Source: Acidimicrobiaceae bacterium
GTDB lineage: Bacteria > Actinomycetota > Acidimicrobiia > Acidimicrobiales > Poriferisodalaceae
Direction of reading: 5' to 3'
Length of the DNA stretch: 64,000 bases
Assembly (NCBI GenBank): GCA_905182565.1
Contig: CAJJCB010000023.1
Location: forward strand, 29,015 to 93,014
In this document: positions 56,201 through 62,902 of the stretch, piece after piece
Position numbering within the stretch: position 1 is the stretch's first letter
Layout of the letters: the number at the start of each line of letters is the position of its first letter
Position numbers and translations under genes: made by a program
The notes under the pieces: generated by a model
Told to the model about the DNA's origin: nothing
What the model saw: only the letters and a program-made list of their open reading frames with translations
The model's database searches: none

Positions 56201-56840
56201 TTTTGCGCGAGTGGTGGCAGCAGGAGCTGCTTCTCAAAGCGGCGATCCTGAGAAAGCGTTAGAGCATTTGGATCAAGCTGGTGCTGCGTTTGGTGGAAGG
56301 CCAGTTATAGGTTCCGTTGACCTCGATATAACGCGTGGTCTCTTACAAATACAGCTAGGTCGTGTAGACGACTCGCTGAAAACGTTAGGAGCTATCAAAC
56401 CCGTAGCAGCGAGTCCAAATGCCTATCTCAAAAGTACTCTTGCGTTAGCACAAGCAGCAAACGGTAGTGTCGAACAAGCACAAACTACAGCTCGACAAGT
56501 ACTCGATGATGGTCGCGGTACTTACTTAGATGAGAGAACAGCCATGTTAGTTCTAGCGCTCAGTGATGCTAGCCAAGGAGCTACTGCTGAGGCTCAAAAA
56601 ATGTTTAACCTAGCTATTTCGGCTGTGGACTCTACAGAAAGTCGTATGAGTCAGGCTGTCGTGCGATTGGCGAGAGCTATGGCTGAAGAATTTCTTGAAT
56701 TAGATACCGCAAAAAAATCCAGGGTTGAGAGTGACGAGATGCTAGCTGCGCTCGAAGTTGAAGCGATAGGTTGGGAACTCGCATTTGGTTTAGTGCTGAG
56801 AAGCGGAAACTCGTTCGCTGTTTCAGCAAACTCCAGGTAG
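53286..56840 (+). CDS. class III adenylate/guanylate cyclase with P-loop ATPase and TPR-like domains
   Basis: 1184 residues. N-terminal zinc ribbon (Cys12, Cys15, Cys26, Cys29), class III cyclase domain (about 39-215: VTVLFADLVGFTGLS with metal Asp48, IIGDAIVVLFGAP, GDYTAMGDTVNVASRLQNLA with N-x3-R), AAA/STAND-type ATPase (GEAGIGKTRLASEVA near 261; VVLILRDIQWADQRLLDV), and a long helical TPR-like half (about 650-1150). A large signal-integrating protein; the cyclic nucleotide could act on Crp (20.5-21.1 kb). The zinc ribbon suggests a start at 53313 as an alternative. The gene is divergent from the ABC operon. Confidence 0.88.
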   Translation: MVIDSYTGDMICPSCTSDAPTGARFCSVCGHLLVQTEERRIVTVLFADLVGFTGLSENRDPEELKHLIDRCFQRLVADVTAFGGTVDKIIGDAIVVLFGAPTAHEDDPERAVRAALQMQRTLLAFAAEQTSDMRMRIGVNTGEVLVGALKAGGDYTAMGDTVNVASRLQNLAAPGEILVGPSTRSAVSEVIEFDDRGMTDLRGREGSIQVAAAIVEIGPPGRRKFANRAPLIGRELEQAHLSSAIEVAIMKGRACLINVLGEAGIGKTRLASEVASQAETEHEAIVLEGRVLPYGETSPLRALGDSIAGAAGLAASDDSIRAREKIATMIRNYLDPGDLESIEQIAEVVLHLIGRPTSIGFLETDRRVPMVRDGMRKFFVAVSNKYPVVLILRDIQWADQRLLDVVEQMLELLSDRPFVVMATARWDLDEVRWVAMPGRHNTVVINLDPLDMTATSLLGSALLGAPVSAVLAAELYERSGGNPFFVEEISTLLREEDFMNPGVRFDIEKKMIGELPKTLVGLVAARLDSLPQAERRMVENASVLGRRGPVYGLLLMGDESKDQSSFRHLVDKDILSMEGEWWRFRSDLVRDVAYSMLTKSVRADRHLMVAEWLAANTDDASGDAVAAIATHYAAAAELGREKQEIDTELADKAIDWLGKAGCLSEERDSHYSSVELSTRALSMLQADDPRNIELALCRGRARLALGELPGAKDDAGFAKQLADRVGDKKGTALAIRLSGEVVAASDDPTDATALYEEALTKFRDLGASREIAQTLRLQGLSAIYDGEHLRADGYFEEARSIFIQLDDVQGLAWCLENLAWLSFQRGELEEADQRVGKAISLFKEINDLSGLAFAEGLLAFLMFHRGMRDEAEELALKVRDVSHERGERFGEAMMDLLLASALLWSGRVEAAVARATEAELVFREIENVFGVVQALGLLGRAYAALGSLSDSRTSHDMCIAEALAMPGKPLEGFARVVAAGAASQSGDPEKALEHLDQAGAAFGGRPVIGSVDLDITRGLLQIQLGRVDDSLKTLGAIKPVAASPNAYLKSTLALAQAANGSVEQAQTTARQVLDDGRGTYLDERTAMLVLALSDASQGATAEAQKMFNLAISAVDSTESRMSQAVVRLARAMAEEFLELDTAKKSRVESDEMLAALEVEAIGWELAFGLVLRSGNSFAVSANSR

Positions 56841-56851
56841 TGTCAAGAGTC

Positions 56852-57259
56852 ATGGCAGAACGTGTACTAGTTACTAAGTTAGGTCTTGATGGACACGACC
56901 GTGGAGTAAAAATTGTGGCGCGAATTCTTCGCGACGCTGGCTATGAGGTCATCTATACCGGGCTCTTCCAAACTCCGCAGACGGTTGTCGCTGCCGCAAT
57001 AGATGAGGATGTTTCTGCAATTGGAGTATCGATGCTATCGGGAGCACACGAAGCGCTCTTGCCGATGGTTACTGCCGAGCTGCGCAAAGCGGGCGCAAAT
57101 ATTCCGGTTATTTTGGGAGGAATAGTTCCTGAAGGAGATTTTGAATCGATGAAAGCTGCTGGAATTGCCCGAGTTCTGACTCCTGGAGCAACTGCTAAAG
57201 AAGTGGTTGAGGCAGTTCAAAGCGCTATTGAAGAAAGTCGACTAGATGTAAAGAGTTGA
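56852..57259 (+). CDS. cobalamin-binding small subunit of acyl-CoA mutase
   Basis: 135 residues forming one B12-binding domain. LGLDGHDRGVKIVARILRDA contains the cobalt-ligand motif D-x-H-x2-G, AIGVSMLSGAHEALLPMVTA the S-x-L motif, and VILGGIVPEG the G-G motif. This is the size of the separate small subunit of methylmalonyl-, isobutyryl- or related mutases. The large subunit is not in the window. The ATG follows the cyclase stop; a GTG at 56840 overlapping that stop (TAGTG) is an alternative start. Confidence 0.88.
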   Translation: MAERVLVTKLGLDGHDRGVKIVARILRDAGYEVIYTGLFQTPQTVVAAAIDEDVSAIGVSMLSGAHEALLPMVTAELRKAGANIPVILGGIVPEGDFESMKAAGIARVLTPGATAKEVVEAVQSAIEESRLDVKS

Positions 57260-57302
57260 TCTTGGAGCGCCTCTTGATCAACCCTGCGATAACGTTGCAT
57301 TT

Positions 57303-58160
57303 GTGATTATTGAACGCTTTGGTGTGGTTGGTTGTGGCCTGATGGGCTCTGGGATAGCGGAAGTCGCAGCGCGTAGCGGATGCGAAGTAAAGATTGTTGA
57401 GGCAAACGAAAATGCTCTTCAAATTGGGATGCAACGTGTCGAAAAAAGTTTGGGGCGAGCGCTGCGTTCAGGGAAGCTAACTGAAGAGAAACACAATGAA
57501 GTTTTAGGAAACATCTCATTTTCTACAAAATTGACAGCTCTTGCTGATTGCCAGTTTGTTGTAGAGGCTGTTGTTGAGCAAGAAGAAGCAAAGTTAGAAG
57601 TTTTTCGACGCTTGAGCGATGTCATTGATGACCCGGAAGCAATACTCGCGAGTAATACCTCGTCGATCCCGATAATGAAACTTGCGATGGCTACCAATCG
57701 CCCGCAACAAGTTATCGGTGTGCATTTTTTCAACCCAGTTCCAGTCATGGGTTTAGTAGAGATAATTACTTCTCTTCTAACCGGAGACAAAACAGCAGCG
57801 GTCTGTCAACAATTTGCAGTTGATCAACTAGAGAAAAGAGTAGTTCGAAGCCAAGATCGGGCTGGTTTTGTTGTAAACGCTCTTCTGGTTCCCTATCTGT
57901 TGTCAGCAATTCGAATGATGGAATCAGGTTTCGCAAGCCCAGAAGATATAGATGCAGGAATGGTATTGGGCTGTAACCATCCAATGGGTCCCTTGGCATT
58001 GTGCGATCTGATCGGGTTAGACACCACCATGGCTGTAGCCGACTCACTCTACGCAGAATTTAAAGAACCACTATTTGCGGCCCCACCGCTTCTTAGCCGA
58101 ATGTGTGACGCTGGTCTTCTTGGAAGGAAGTCTGGTCAGGGTTTTTATCACTACGACTAG
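57303..58160 (+). CDS. 3-hydroxybutyryl-CoA dehydrogenase family protein
   Basis: 285 residues: Rossmann FGVVGCGLMGSGIAEVAARS, ILASNTSSIPIMKLA, catalytic His in GVHFFNPVPVMGLVEI, GFVVNALLVPYLLSAIRM, and CNHPMGPLALCDLIGLDT with LLGRKSGQGFYHYD at the end. A single-domain Hbd/PaaH-like enzyme acting on short 3-hydroxyacyl-CoA. GTG start, 43 bp after the B12 subunit; probably the same transcript. Confidence 0.92.
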   Translation: MIIERFGVVGCGLMGSGIAEVAARSGCEVKIVEANENALQIGMQRVEKSLGRALRSGKLTEEKHNEVLGNISFSTKLTALADCQFVVEAVVEQEEAKLEVFRRLSDVIDDPEAILASNTSSIPIMKLAMATNRPQQVIGVHFFNPVPVMGLVEIITSLLTGDKTAAVCQQFAVDQLEKRVVRSQDRAGFVVNALLVPYLLSAIRMMESGFASPEDIDAGMVLGCNHPMGPLALCDLIGLDTTMAVADSLYAEFKEPLFAAPPLLSRMCDAGLLGRKSGQGFYHYD

Positions 58161-58222
58161 CTTCTGTTTGGGTTTGTCAGTGCGAATAAAAGCTTTATGG
58201 TTGCTTATTTGTGAGGGAAAAT

Positions 58223-59248
58223 ATGATGCATGAAGATATTGATGGAATTCAAAACGAGCGAGTATCTGATTGGTTCAGCCAAAATATTGCTGGCGTTGAA
58301 TTGCCGTTAACGTATGAGCTAATTGCTGGTGGCCATTCAAATCTGACATACAAAGTTACAGACGCAAAGGGTAATGACCGGGTGTTGCGACGACCGCCCC
58401 TTGGCCATGTATTGGCAACAGCCCACGACATGGAACGCGAACACAGAATTATCTCTGCTGTGAGTACAACAGACGTGCCTGTCCCAAGAACACTTGGCGT
58501 ATGTGAGGATTCGGCTGTAAATGACGCACCATTTTATGTCATGGAATATGTAGAAGGCTTTGTATTACATAGTCAAGAGGATGCAGAAACTGTGCCATTA
58601 GAGGAACGGCGTGCATTAGGGCGTGCTGTTGCTGAAGTTCTAGGCAGATTACATGCGGTTGAGCCAAGCCAAATAGGGTTGGGTGAACTGGGTAAACGCG
58701 AAGATTATTTAGGGAGACAACTACGCCGTTGGACCAGACAGTGGGAACAATCTAAAACTCGTGAGCTTAAAGAAATGGAGCAAGTACAGCTGCTTCTTGC
58801 GGATAAAAAACCTATTCAGGTCGGAGCGACGATTGTTCACGGCGATTACCGACTAGGTAATATGCTCACAAATTCTGGCCAAATTCTGGCAGTGCTTGAC
58901 TGGGAGTTATGCACGTTAGGTGACCCTCTTGCCGACGTTGGGTACCTGCTGAATAACTGGGTGTCTCCAGATGAGGTACCCGCAGGTTCGAGCGCCCCTA
59001 CTATGGCTGGAGGGTTTGCTTCGCGGGAAGAACTTTTGAGTTGGTATCAGGACGAAACAGGTCGTGATGTTTCGGGAGTTGACTATTACCGAGCGTTTTC
59101 TTATTGGCGATTAGCAGCAATTGTAGAAGGAGTGCTGAATCGGTACCTGCAAGGGGCTATGGGAGATCAGGACGACGTCGATACTGAAGTATTTAAGTAC
59201 CAGGTTGAACATCTTGCCAATAGCGCATTGGAGCTTTTAACCCATTAA
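58223..59248 (+). CDS. phosphotransferase (APH/ACAD10-11-like) family protein
   Basis: 341 residues of the aminoglycoside phosphotransferase/choline kinase fold. LIAGGHSNLTYKVTDAKGND is the ATP-binding loop, LRRPPLGHVLATAHDMEREH follows, IVHGDYRLGNMLTNSGQI is the catalytic HGD-x4-N motif, and AVLDWELCTLGDPLADVGYL the metal-binding DWE. Proteins like this accompany acyl-CoA dehydrogenases and may phosphorylate hydroxyacyl groups; here they sit among acyl-CoA genes. ATG 58223 has GAGGGA ahead; GTG 58211 is an alternative. Confidence 0.88.
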   Translation: MMHEDIDGIQNERVSDWFSQNIAGVELPLTYELIAGGHSNLTYKVTDAKGNDRVLRRPPLGHVLATAHDMEREHRIISAVSTTDVPVPRTLGVCEDSAVNDAPFYVMEYVEGFVLHSQEDAETVPLEERRALGRAVAEVLGRLHAVEPSQIGLGELGKREDYLGRQLRRWTRQWEQSKTRELKEMEQVQLLLADKKPIQVGATIVHGDYRLGNMLTNSGQILAVLDWELCTLGDPLADVGYLLNNWVSPDEVPAGSSAPTMAGGFASREELLSWYQDETGRDVSGVDYYRAFSYWRLAAIVEGVLNRYLQGAMGDQDDVDTEVFKYQVEHLANSALELLTH

Positions 59249-59266
59249 AAACACCAAGATACAGAA

Positions 59267-59602
59267 CTAACCAGCTTTTGAGTAGAAGGTGACTGGAACA
59301 CTGAGGTCTTCGACGTTGAATCTTTCTTCATGATTCCCGGAAACCAGCGGGCCAGTTGTGAAACCTAACTCAATCAGAGATAGTTGACTGGCTCGAGCGT
59401 CAGAGACCTTGATGAGTAAGCCGACTTCATCAGAGCTTCGATCAGAACCAGCTAAAGACAGCCGTGTTTCGCCAATATCTAATTGAGCCCATCTGTCACC
59501 ATCCACAAAAGTCGGTTCGACTCCGAGCAGAGCAGACCATTGATTAACTGCTTCATCCATAGATTCGACTGGGATGACGACCGAAGTGCTTTGTGCTTTC
59601 AT
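59267..59602 (-). CDS. VOC (glyoxalase/dioxygenase fold) protein
   Basis: 111 residues from ATG 59602, preceded by TTAGGAAT; a longer frame to 59635 is rejected. Segments VVIPVESMDEAVNQWSALLG, RWAQLDIGETRLSLAG and GLLIKVSDARASQLSLIELG show the beta-alpha-beta-beta-beta module of the vicinal oxygen chelate fold. No clear set of metal ligands was found, so it may bind a ligand without catalysis. Divergent from the HtrA gene, 40 bp apart. Confidence 0.7.
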   Translation of the reverse strand: MKAQSTSVVIPVESMDEAVNQWSALLGVEPTFVDGDRWAQLDIGETRLSLAGSDRSSDEVGLLIKVSDARASQLSLIELGFTTGPLVSGNHEERFNVEDLSVPVTFYSKAG

Positions 59603-59642
59603 TGGTATTCCTAAGTTCTGTGCGAATAATGACAACTTTTAG

Positions 59643-60830
59643 ATGCGATACATCGCTAGCTTAATTACTGTGAATAGTTCCTCTGGGATTAGTTTGTATA
59701 GATTTTTTTTAGCCATGATCACGAGCGCTATGGTAGGCGCTTTGATTTCTGGTTTGCTTGTGTTGTCTCTCGGTGATGCTCAGCGAATCTATGTGACCGA
59801 ACTAACTGATTCGAATGGCGATAGTTTTGAAAGCACTAGTGCCGCTGGTGAGTTGATTGTTGGGTCTGGTGGTGCAACCACTCCAGTTGTCGAATTGACC
59901 CAAACCAAGAGGCTAGATATTAAAGCCGTTCTTAAAGCAATCGCTCCTTCGGTTGTGCAAGTTGAAACCGATGGAGGTTCTGGGGGTGCGGGTACAGGAT
60001 TTTTCGTTAGTGGCGATGGACATGTAGTGACGAATGCGCATGTTGTAAAGGATGCGCAGACGATAGTGATAATGACGTCAAATGGTGATCTGCACAAAGC
60101 GGAACTTGTTCAGAAAGACTCAACACGAGACCTGGCGGTGCTTAAAGTTGATGGGACTGGTTTCGCAGCAGCTCGATTGGGTTCTTCCGCGGATGTCGAA
60201 GTTGGCGATGAAGTTCTAGCGATTGGCAATGCTCTGGGACTTGGAGATACCCCAACAGTCACAACTGGAATTGTTTCTGCATTAGACCGTTCGCTTCAGC
60301 TGATGGCTGGACGTTTAACTCGACTTCTTCAAACCGATGCGGCTATTAATCCGGGTAATTCTGGTGGGCCTCTAGTAAATGCTTACGGAGAAGTGATTGG
60401 TGTAAATACTGCGATCGCTGGTGATGCCGAGGGTATAGGGTTCGCCATTTCGATAGACCATGCGCGACCAGTGATCATGACGTTGTTAACGGGTGAAATC
60501 CCGAAACGTCCATTGCTTGGGGTTAACGTCATAGATTTGTCCAACCTAGATGAAACAAGTCGAATTCAGTACGGTATCTACGAGGGCGCTAAGGAGGGTG
60601 TGGTAATCGCAGGCCTTAGCGAAGATGGAGCAGCGAATGCTGCTGGTCTTGAAATTGGTGAGCTAATTACAAAATTTGATGGTACCCGAATACGTGAAGT
60701 GGAAGATCTTGTCGACGCGGTGCGAGACAGCAAGATCGGCGGGGGAGTTATTGTTGAAGTTATGTCAAGCGATGGCGAATTGCGTAGCGTTGAAGTGGAA
60801 CTAGGTTTCACTGAAGGTGCTGGGGGATAA
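59643..60830 (+). CDS. HtrA/DegP-like membrane-anchored serine protease with PDZ domain
   Basis: 395 residues: one N-terminal membrane span (about 20-43), short linker, chymotrypsin-like protease (about 90-285) and PDZ domain (about 300-390). Triad: His133 in VVTNAHVV, Asp163 in TRDLAVLKVD, Ser240 in NPGNSGGPL, all intact. The PDZ segment LSEDGAANAAGLEIGELITK carries the peptide groove. It would act on the outer face of the membrane in protein quality control. ATG start; downstream neighbour is the enoyl-CoA hydratase. Confidence 0.92.
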   Translation: MRYIASLITVNSSSGISLYRFFLAMITSAMVGALISGLLVLSLGDAQRIYVTELTDSNGDSFESTSAAGELIVGSGGATTPVVELTQTKRLDIKAVLKAIAPSVVQVETDGGSGGAGTGFFVSGDGHVVTNAHVVKDAQTIVIMTSNGDLHKAELVQKDSTRDLAVLKVDGTGFAAARLGSSADVEVGDEVLAIGNALGLGDTPTVTTGIVSALDRSLQLMAGRLTRLLQTDAAINPGNSGGPLVNAYGEVIGVNTAIAGDAEGIGFAISIDHARPVIMTLLTGEIPKRPLLGVNVIDLSNLDETSRIQYGIYEGAKEGVVIAGLSEDGAANAAGLEIGELITKFDGTRIREVEDLVDAVRDSKIGGGVIVEVMSSDGELRSVEVELGFTEGAGG

Positions 60831-60933
60831 ATTAAGCGGTTAGCGCACAAAGTTGCTTTCACCGGGCGTACGGACCAGATCTCAGCAATACTGCAAGTAA
60901 CAAATTTCTTTACCAGAAAACTTAGGAGATTAA

Positions 60934-61764
60934 ATGTCTGAGCGGAGCATAGATACAGGCACAAATGACGTAACAGCTGAAATTAATGATGGCGTAATGA
61001 CTATTACCCTCAACCGTCCGGATAGACGAAACGCACTGTCAGATGCCATGTTGGAGGGCTTAATTCAATCTCTAGCCGACGCTGAAAATGCTAGCGACGT
61101 TGGCGCAATCATATTGACCGGTGCCGGTGGTGCGTTCTGTGCTGGAGGCGACGTAAAGGGCATGGCAGAAGCTGGTGGTGAAGGAGGAGGAAGCTCTGCG
61201 CAATACGACGCTCGGGTTCACCTCCAGCGTCGAAGCCAACGAGATACTTCCGGCAAGTTATTTGAAATTCCTAAGCCAACGATTGCAGCTTTGCCAGGGG
61301 CAGCAGCGGGAGCTGGTCTTTCTATGGCACTAGCATGTGATCTTCGTTATGCCTCTGACAATGCGATAATGACCACGGCTTTTGCCCGGGTTGGTTTCAG
61401 CGGTGATTACGGTGGAACATATTTTATGAGTCGTCTCATCGGTTCGGCCAAAGCTCGTGAACTGTACTTTCTCTCAGAAAAAGTAAGTATGGAAGAAGCT
61501 AAGCAACTAGGTCTAGTGAACGATGTCTTTTCTCAAGAGAGCTTGATGAGCGAAGTTCATGCCATTGCTCACCGGTTGGCTCACGGTCCCACGGTTGCAT
61601 ACCGCTATATGAAAGAAAATCTAAATCGAGCCATTAATGGTGAGATGGGCGAGTGTTTGGACATGGAAGCATCACACCATATTCGCACTGGCCAAACTGA
61701 TGATCATAAAGAAGCTGCACAGGCGTTTGTAGATAAACGAGAACCTACTTTTAAAGGGCGTTAA
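60934..61764 (+). CDS. enoyl-CoA hydratase/isomerase family protein
   Basis: 276 residues of the crotonase fold: ITLNRPDRRNALSDAMLEGL, oxyanion-hole FCAGGDVKGM, IAALPGAAAGAGLSMALACD, then FARVGFSGDYGGTYFMSRLI, where hydratases usually have Glu in the PDGG/P-E-x-G positions; here the segment reads GDYGG, so the exact reaction (hydratase, isomerase or other) is uncertain. An acidic AEAGGEGGGSSAQY loop follows the oxyanion residue. AGGAG ribosome site. Confidence 0.85.
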   Translation: MSERSIDTGTNDVTAEINDGVMTITLNRPDRRNALSDAMLEGLIQSLADAENASDVGAIILTGAGGAFCAGGDVKGMAEAGGEGGGSSAQYDARVHLQRRSQRDTSGKLFEIPKPTIAALPGAAAGAGLSMALACDLRYASDNAIMTTAFARVGFSGDYGGTYFMSRLIGSAKARELYFLSEKVSMEEAKQLGLVNDVFSQESLMSEVHAIAHRLAHGPTVAYRYMKENLNRAINGEMGECLDMEASHHIRTGQTDDHKEAAQAFVDKREPTFKGR

Positions 61765-61770
61765 ACGGTT

Positions 61771-61807
61771 AGGTGATGCCTTACTTACTTGAAGTGAGGC
61801 ATCACCT
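61771..61807. terminator. hairpin between convergent enoyl-CoA hydratase and LLM genes
   Basis: Perfect 11-bp arms (AGGTGATGCCT at 61771-61781 and AGGCATCACCT at 61797-61807) around a 15-base loop. The right arm and part of the loop are the last codons of the LLM gene. A run of T is weak on both sides, so termination is likely but unproven. Confidence 0.4.
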
Positions 61808-62801
61808 CTTCTGCAAATAGGCGCATAGATGCGGTCGACTTTGCTGGGTCCATTCCTGCTAAGTGAGTGGAGCAAATAATTTGGGTGCAGTGATGGTTCT
61901 CAAGCCAGCTATCTAGTTTTCCAATAACTTGATCTGGTGTGCCTATAGTTGCGGCTCGACCAAGCCCGGAATAGCGAATCTCTTCAGGAGAAGTAAAATT
62001 CCAAAGATTTTCATCGCCCATTGCTTCAGGCGTCTCTCCCATGACTTTGCCGTAGTAGCTCATAGATAAGTGAAGGAATTCCGCTACCTCGGACCATGCT
62101 TGGTCTTCAGTCGGGGCACAGTAAATTAGTCGGAGTTGTCCGATCTCATGTTCATCTGGCGTGAAACCATTCACAGACAGTGCATCTCTGAAGCGAGGTG
62201 CCGGATCTGGGCCGATTGTGGTAAGTAGGTTTGCCCCAAGCCTTCCTGCTCTGTCGATTGCTTTGCCGGCGCGAGCACCAATCCATATAGGAGGGTGAGG
62301 AGACTGCACAGGTTTGGGTGAAAGAGTCGCCTGCTGCAATTGAGTAAATTGTCCATCGACGGAAACACTTTCTTCTAACCACAACCGTTTGATAATGTCC
62401 AACCCCTCTTCAAGGCGAGCGGCACGTTCTCGGCGGTCGATACCCAGTATTTGGTATTCATCTGCCGTGTACCCGAGGCCCACTCCTAGATCGAAACGAC
62501 CACCCGAGATCAGATCGACACAAGTGGCATCTTCAGCGACACGCAGTGGATCGTGAAATGGCAAAATTAAAACAAAAGTTCCTATGCGAATAACGGATGT
62601 TCGAGAAGCAATAGCCGCTGCCATTGGCATTACCGAAGGGTTGTAACCGTCATCAGTAAAGTGGTGCTCTGTTAACCAAACTTGATCAAACCCTAATGTT
62701 TCGGCGGTTACTATTTGATCAATTAATTGTTGGTACAGATCGGCGGCATTTCTTTGAAATTTTGGGGGATTCCGAAAGTCATAAGTGAGTCCGAACCGCA
62801 T
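61785..62801 (-). CDS. LLM class flavin-dependent oxidoreductase
   Basis: 338 residues of the bacterial luciferase-like TIM barrel: LGFDQVWLTEHHFTDDGYNP, ASRTSVIRIGTFVLILPFHD, LRVAEDATCVDLISGGRFDL and GVGLGYTADEYQILGIDRRE, all standard for the family, using FMN or F420. Substrate unknown. ATG start; the C-terminus ends inside the hairpin shared with the preceding gene. Divergent from the DHA2 exporter. Confidence 0.88.
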   Translation of the reverse strand: MRFGLTYDFRNPPKFQRNAADLYQQLIDQIVTAETLGFDQVWLTEHHFTDDGYNPSVMPMAAAIASRTSVIRIGTFVLILPFHDPLRVAEDATCVDLISGGRFDLGVGLGYTADEYQILGIDRRERAARLEEGLDIIKRLWLEESVSVDGQFTQLQQATLSPKPVQSPHPPIWIGARAGKAIDRAGRLGANLLTTIGPDPAPRFRDALSVNGFTPDEHEIGQLRLIYCAPTEDQAWSEVAEFLHLSMSYYGKVMGETPEAMGDENLWNFTSPEEIRYSGLGRAATIGTPDQVIGKLDSWLENHHCTQIICSTHLAGMDPAKSTASMRLFAEEVMPHFK

Positions 62802-62902
62802 GCTTACCTCGTTTATTGAGTGCTCATTAACATTTAACCAAATTCAAATCATTTTTCGATTTCTGTAAGTAATCGATTCTATAGATTCGTAGGCTATAGA
62901 AA

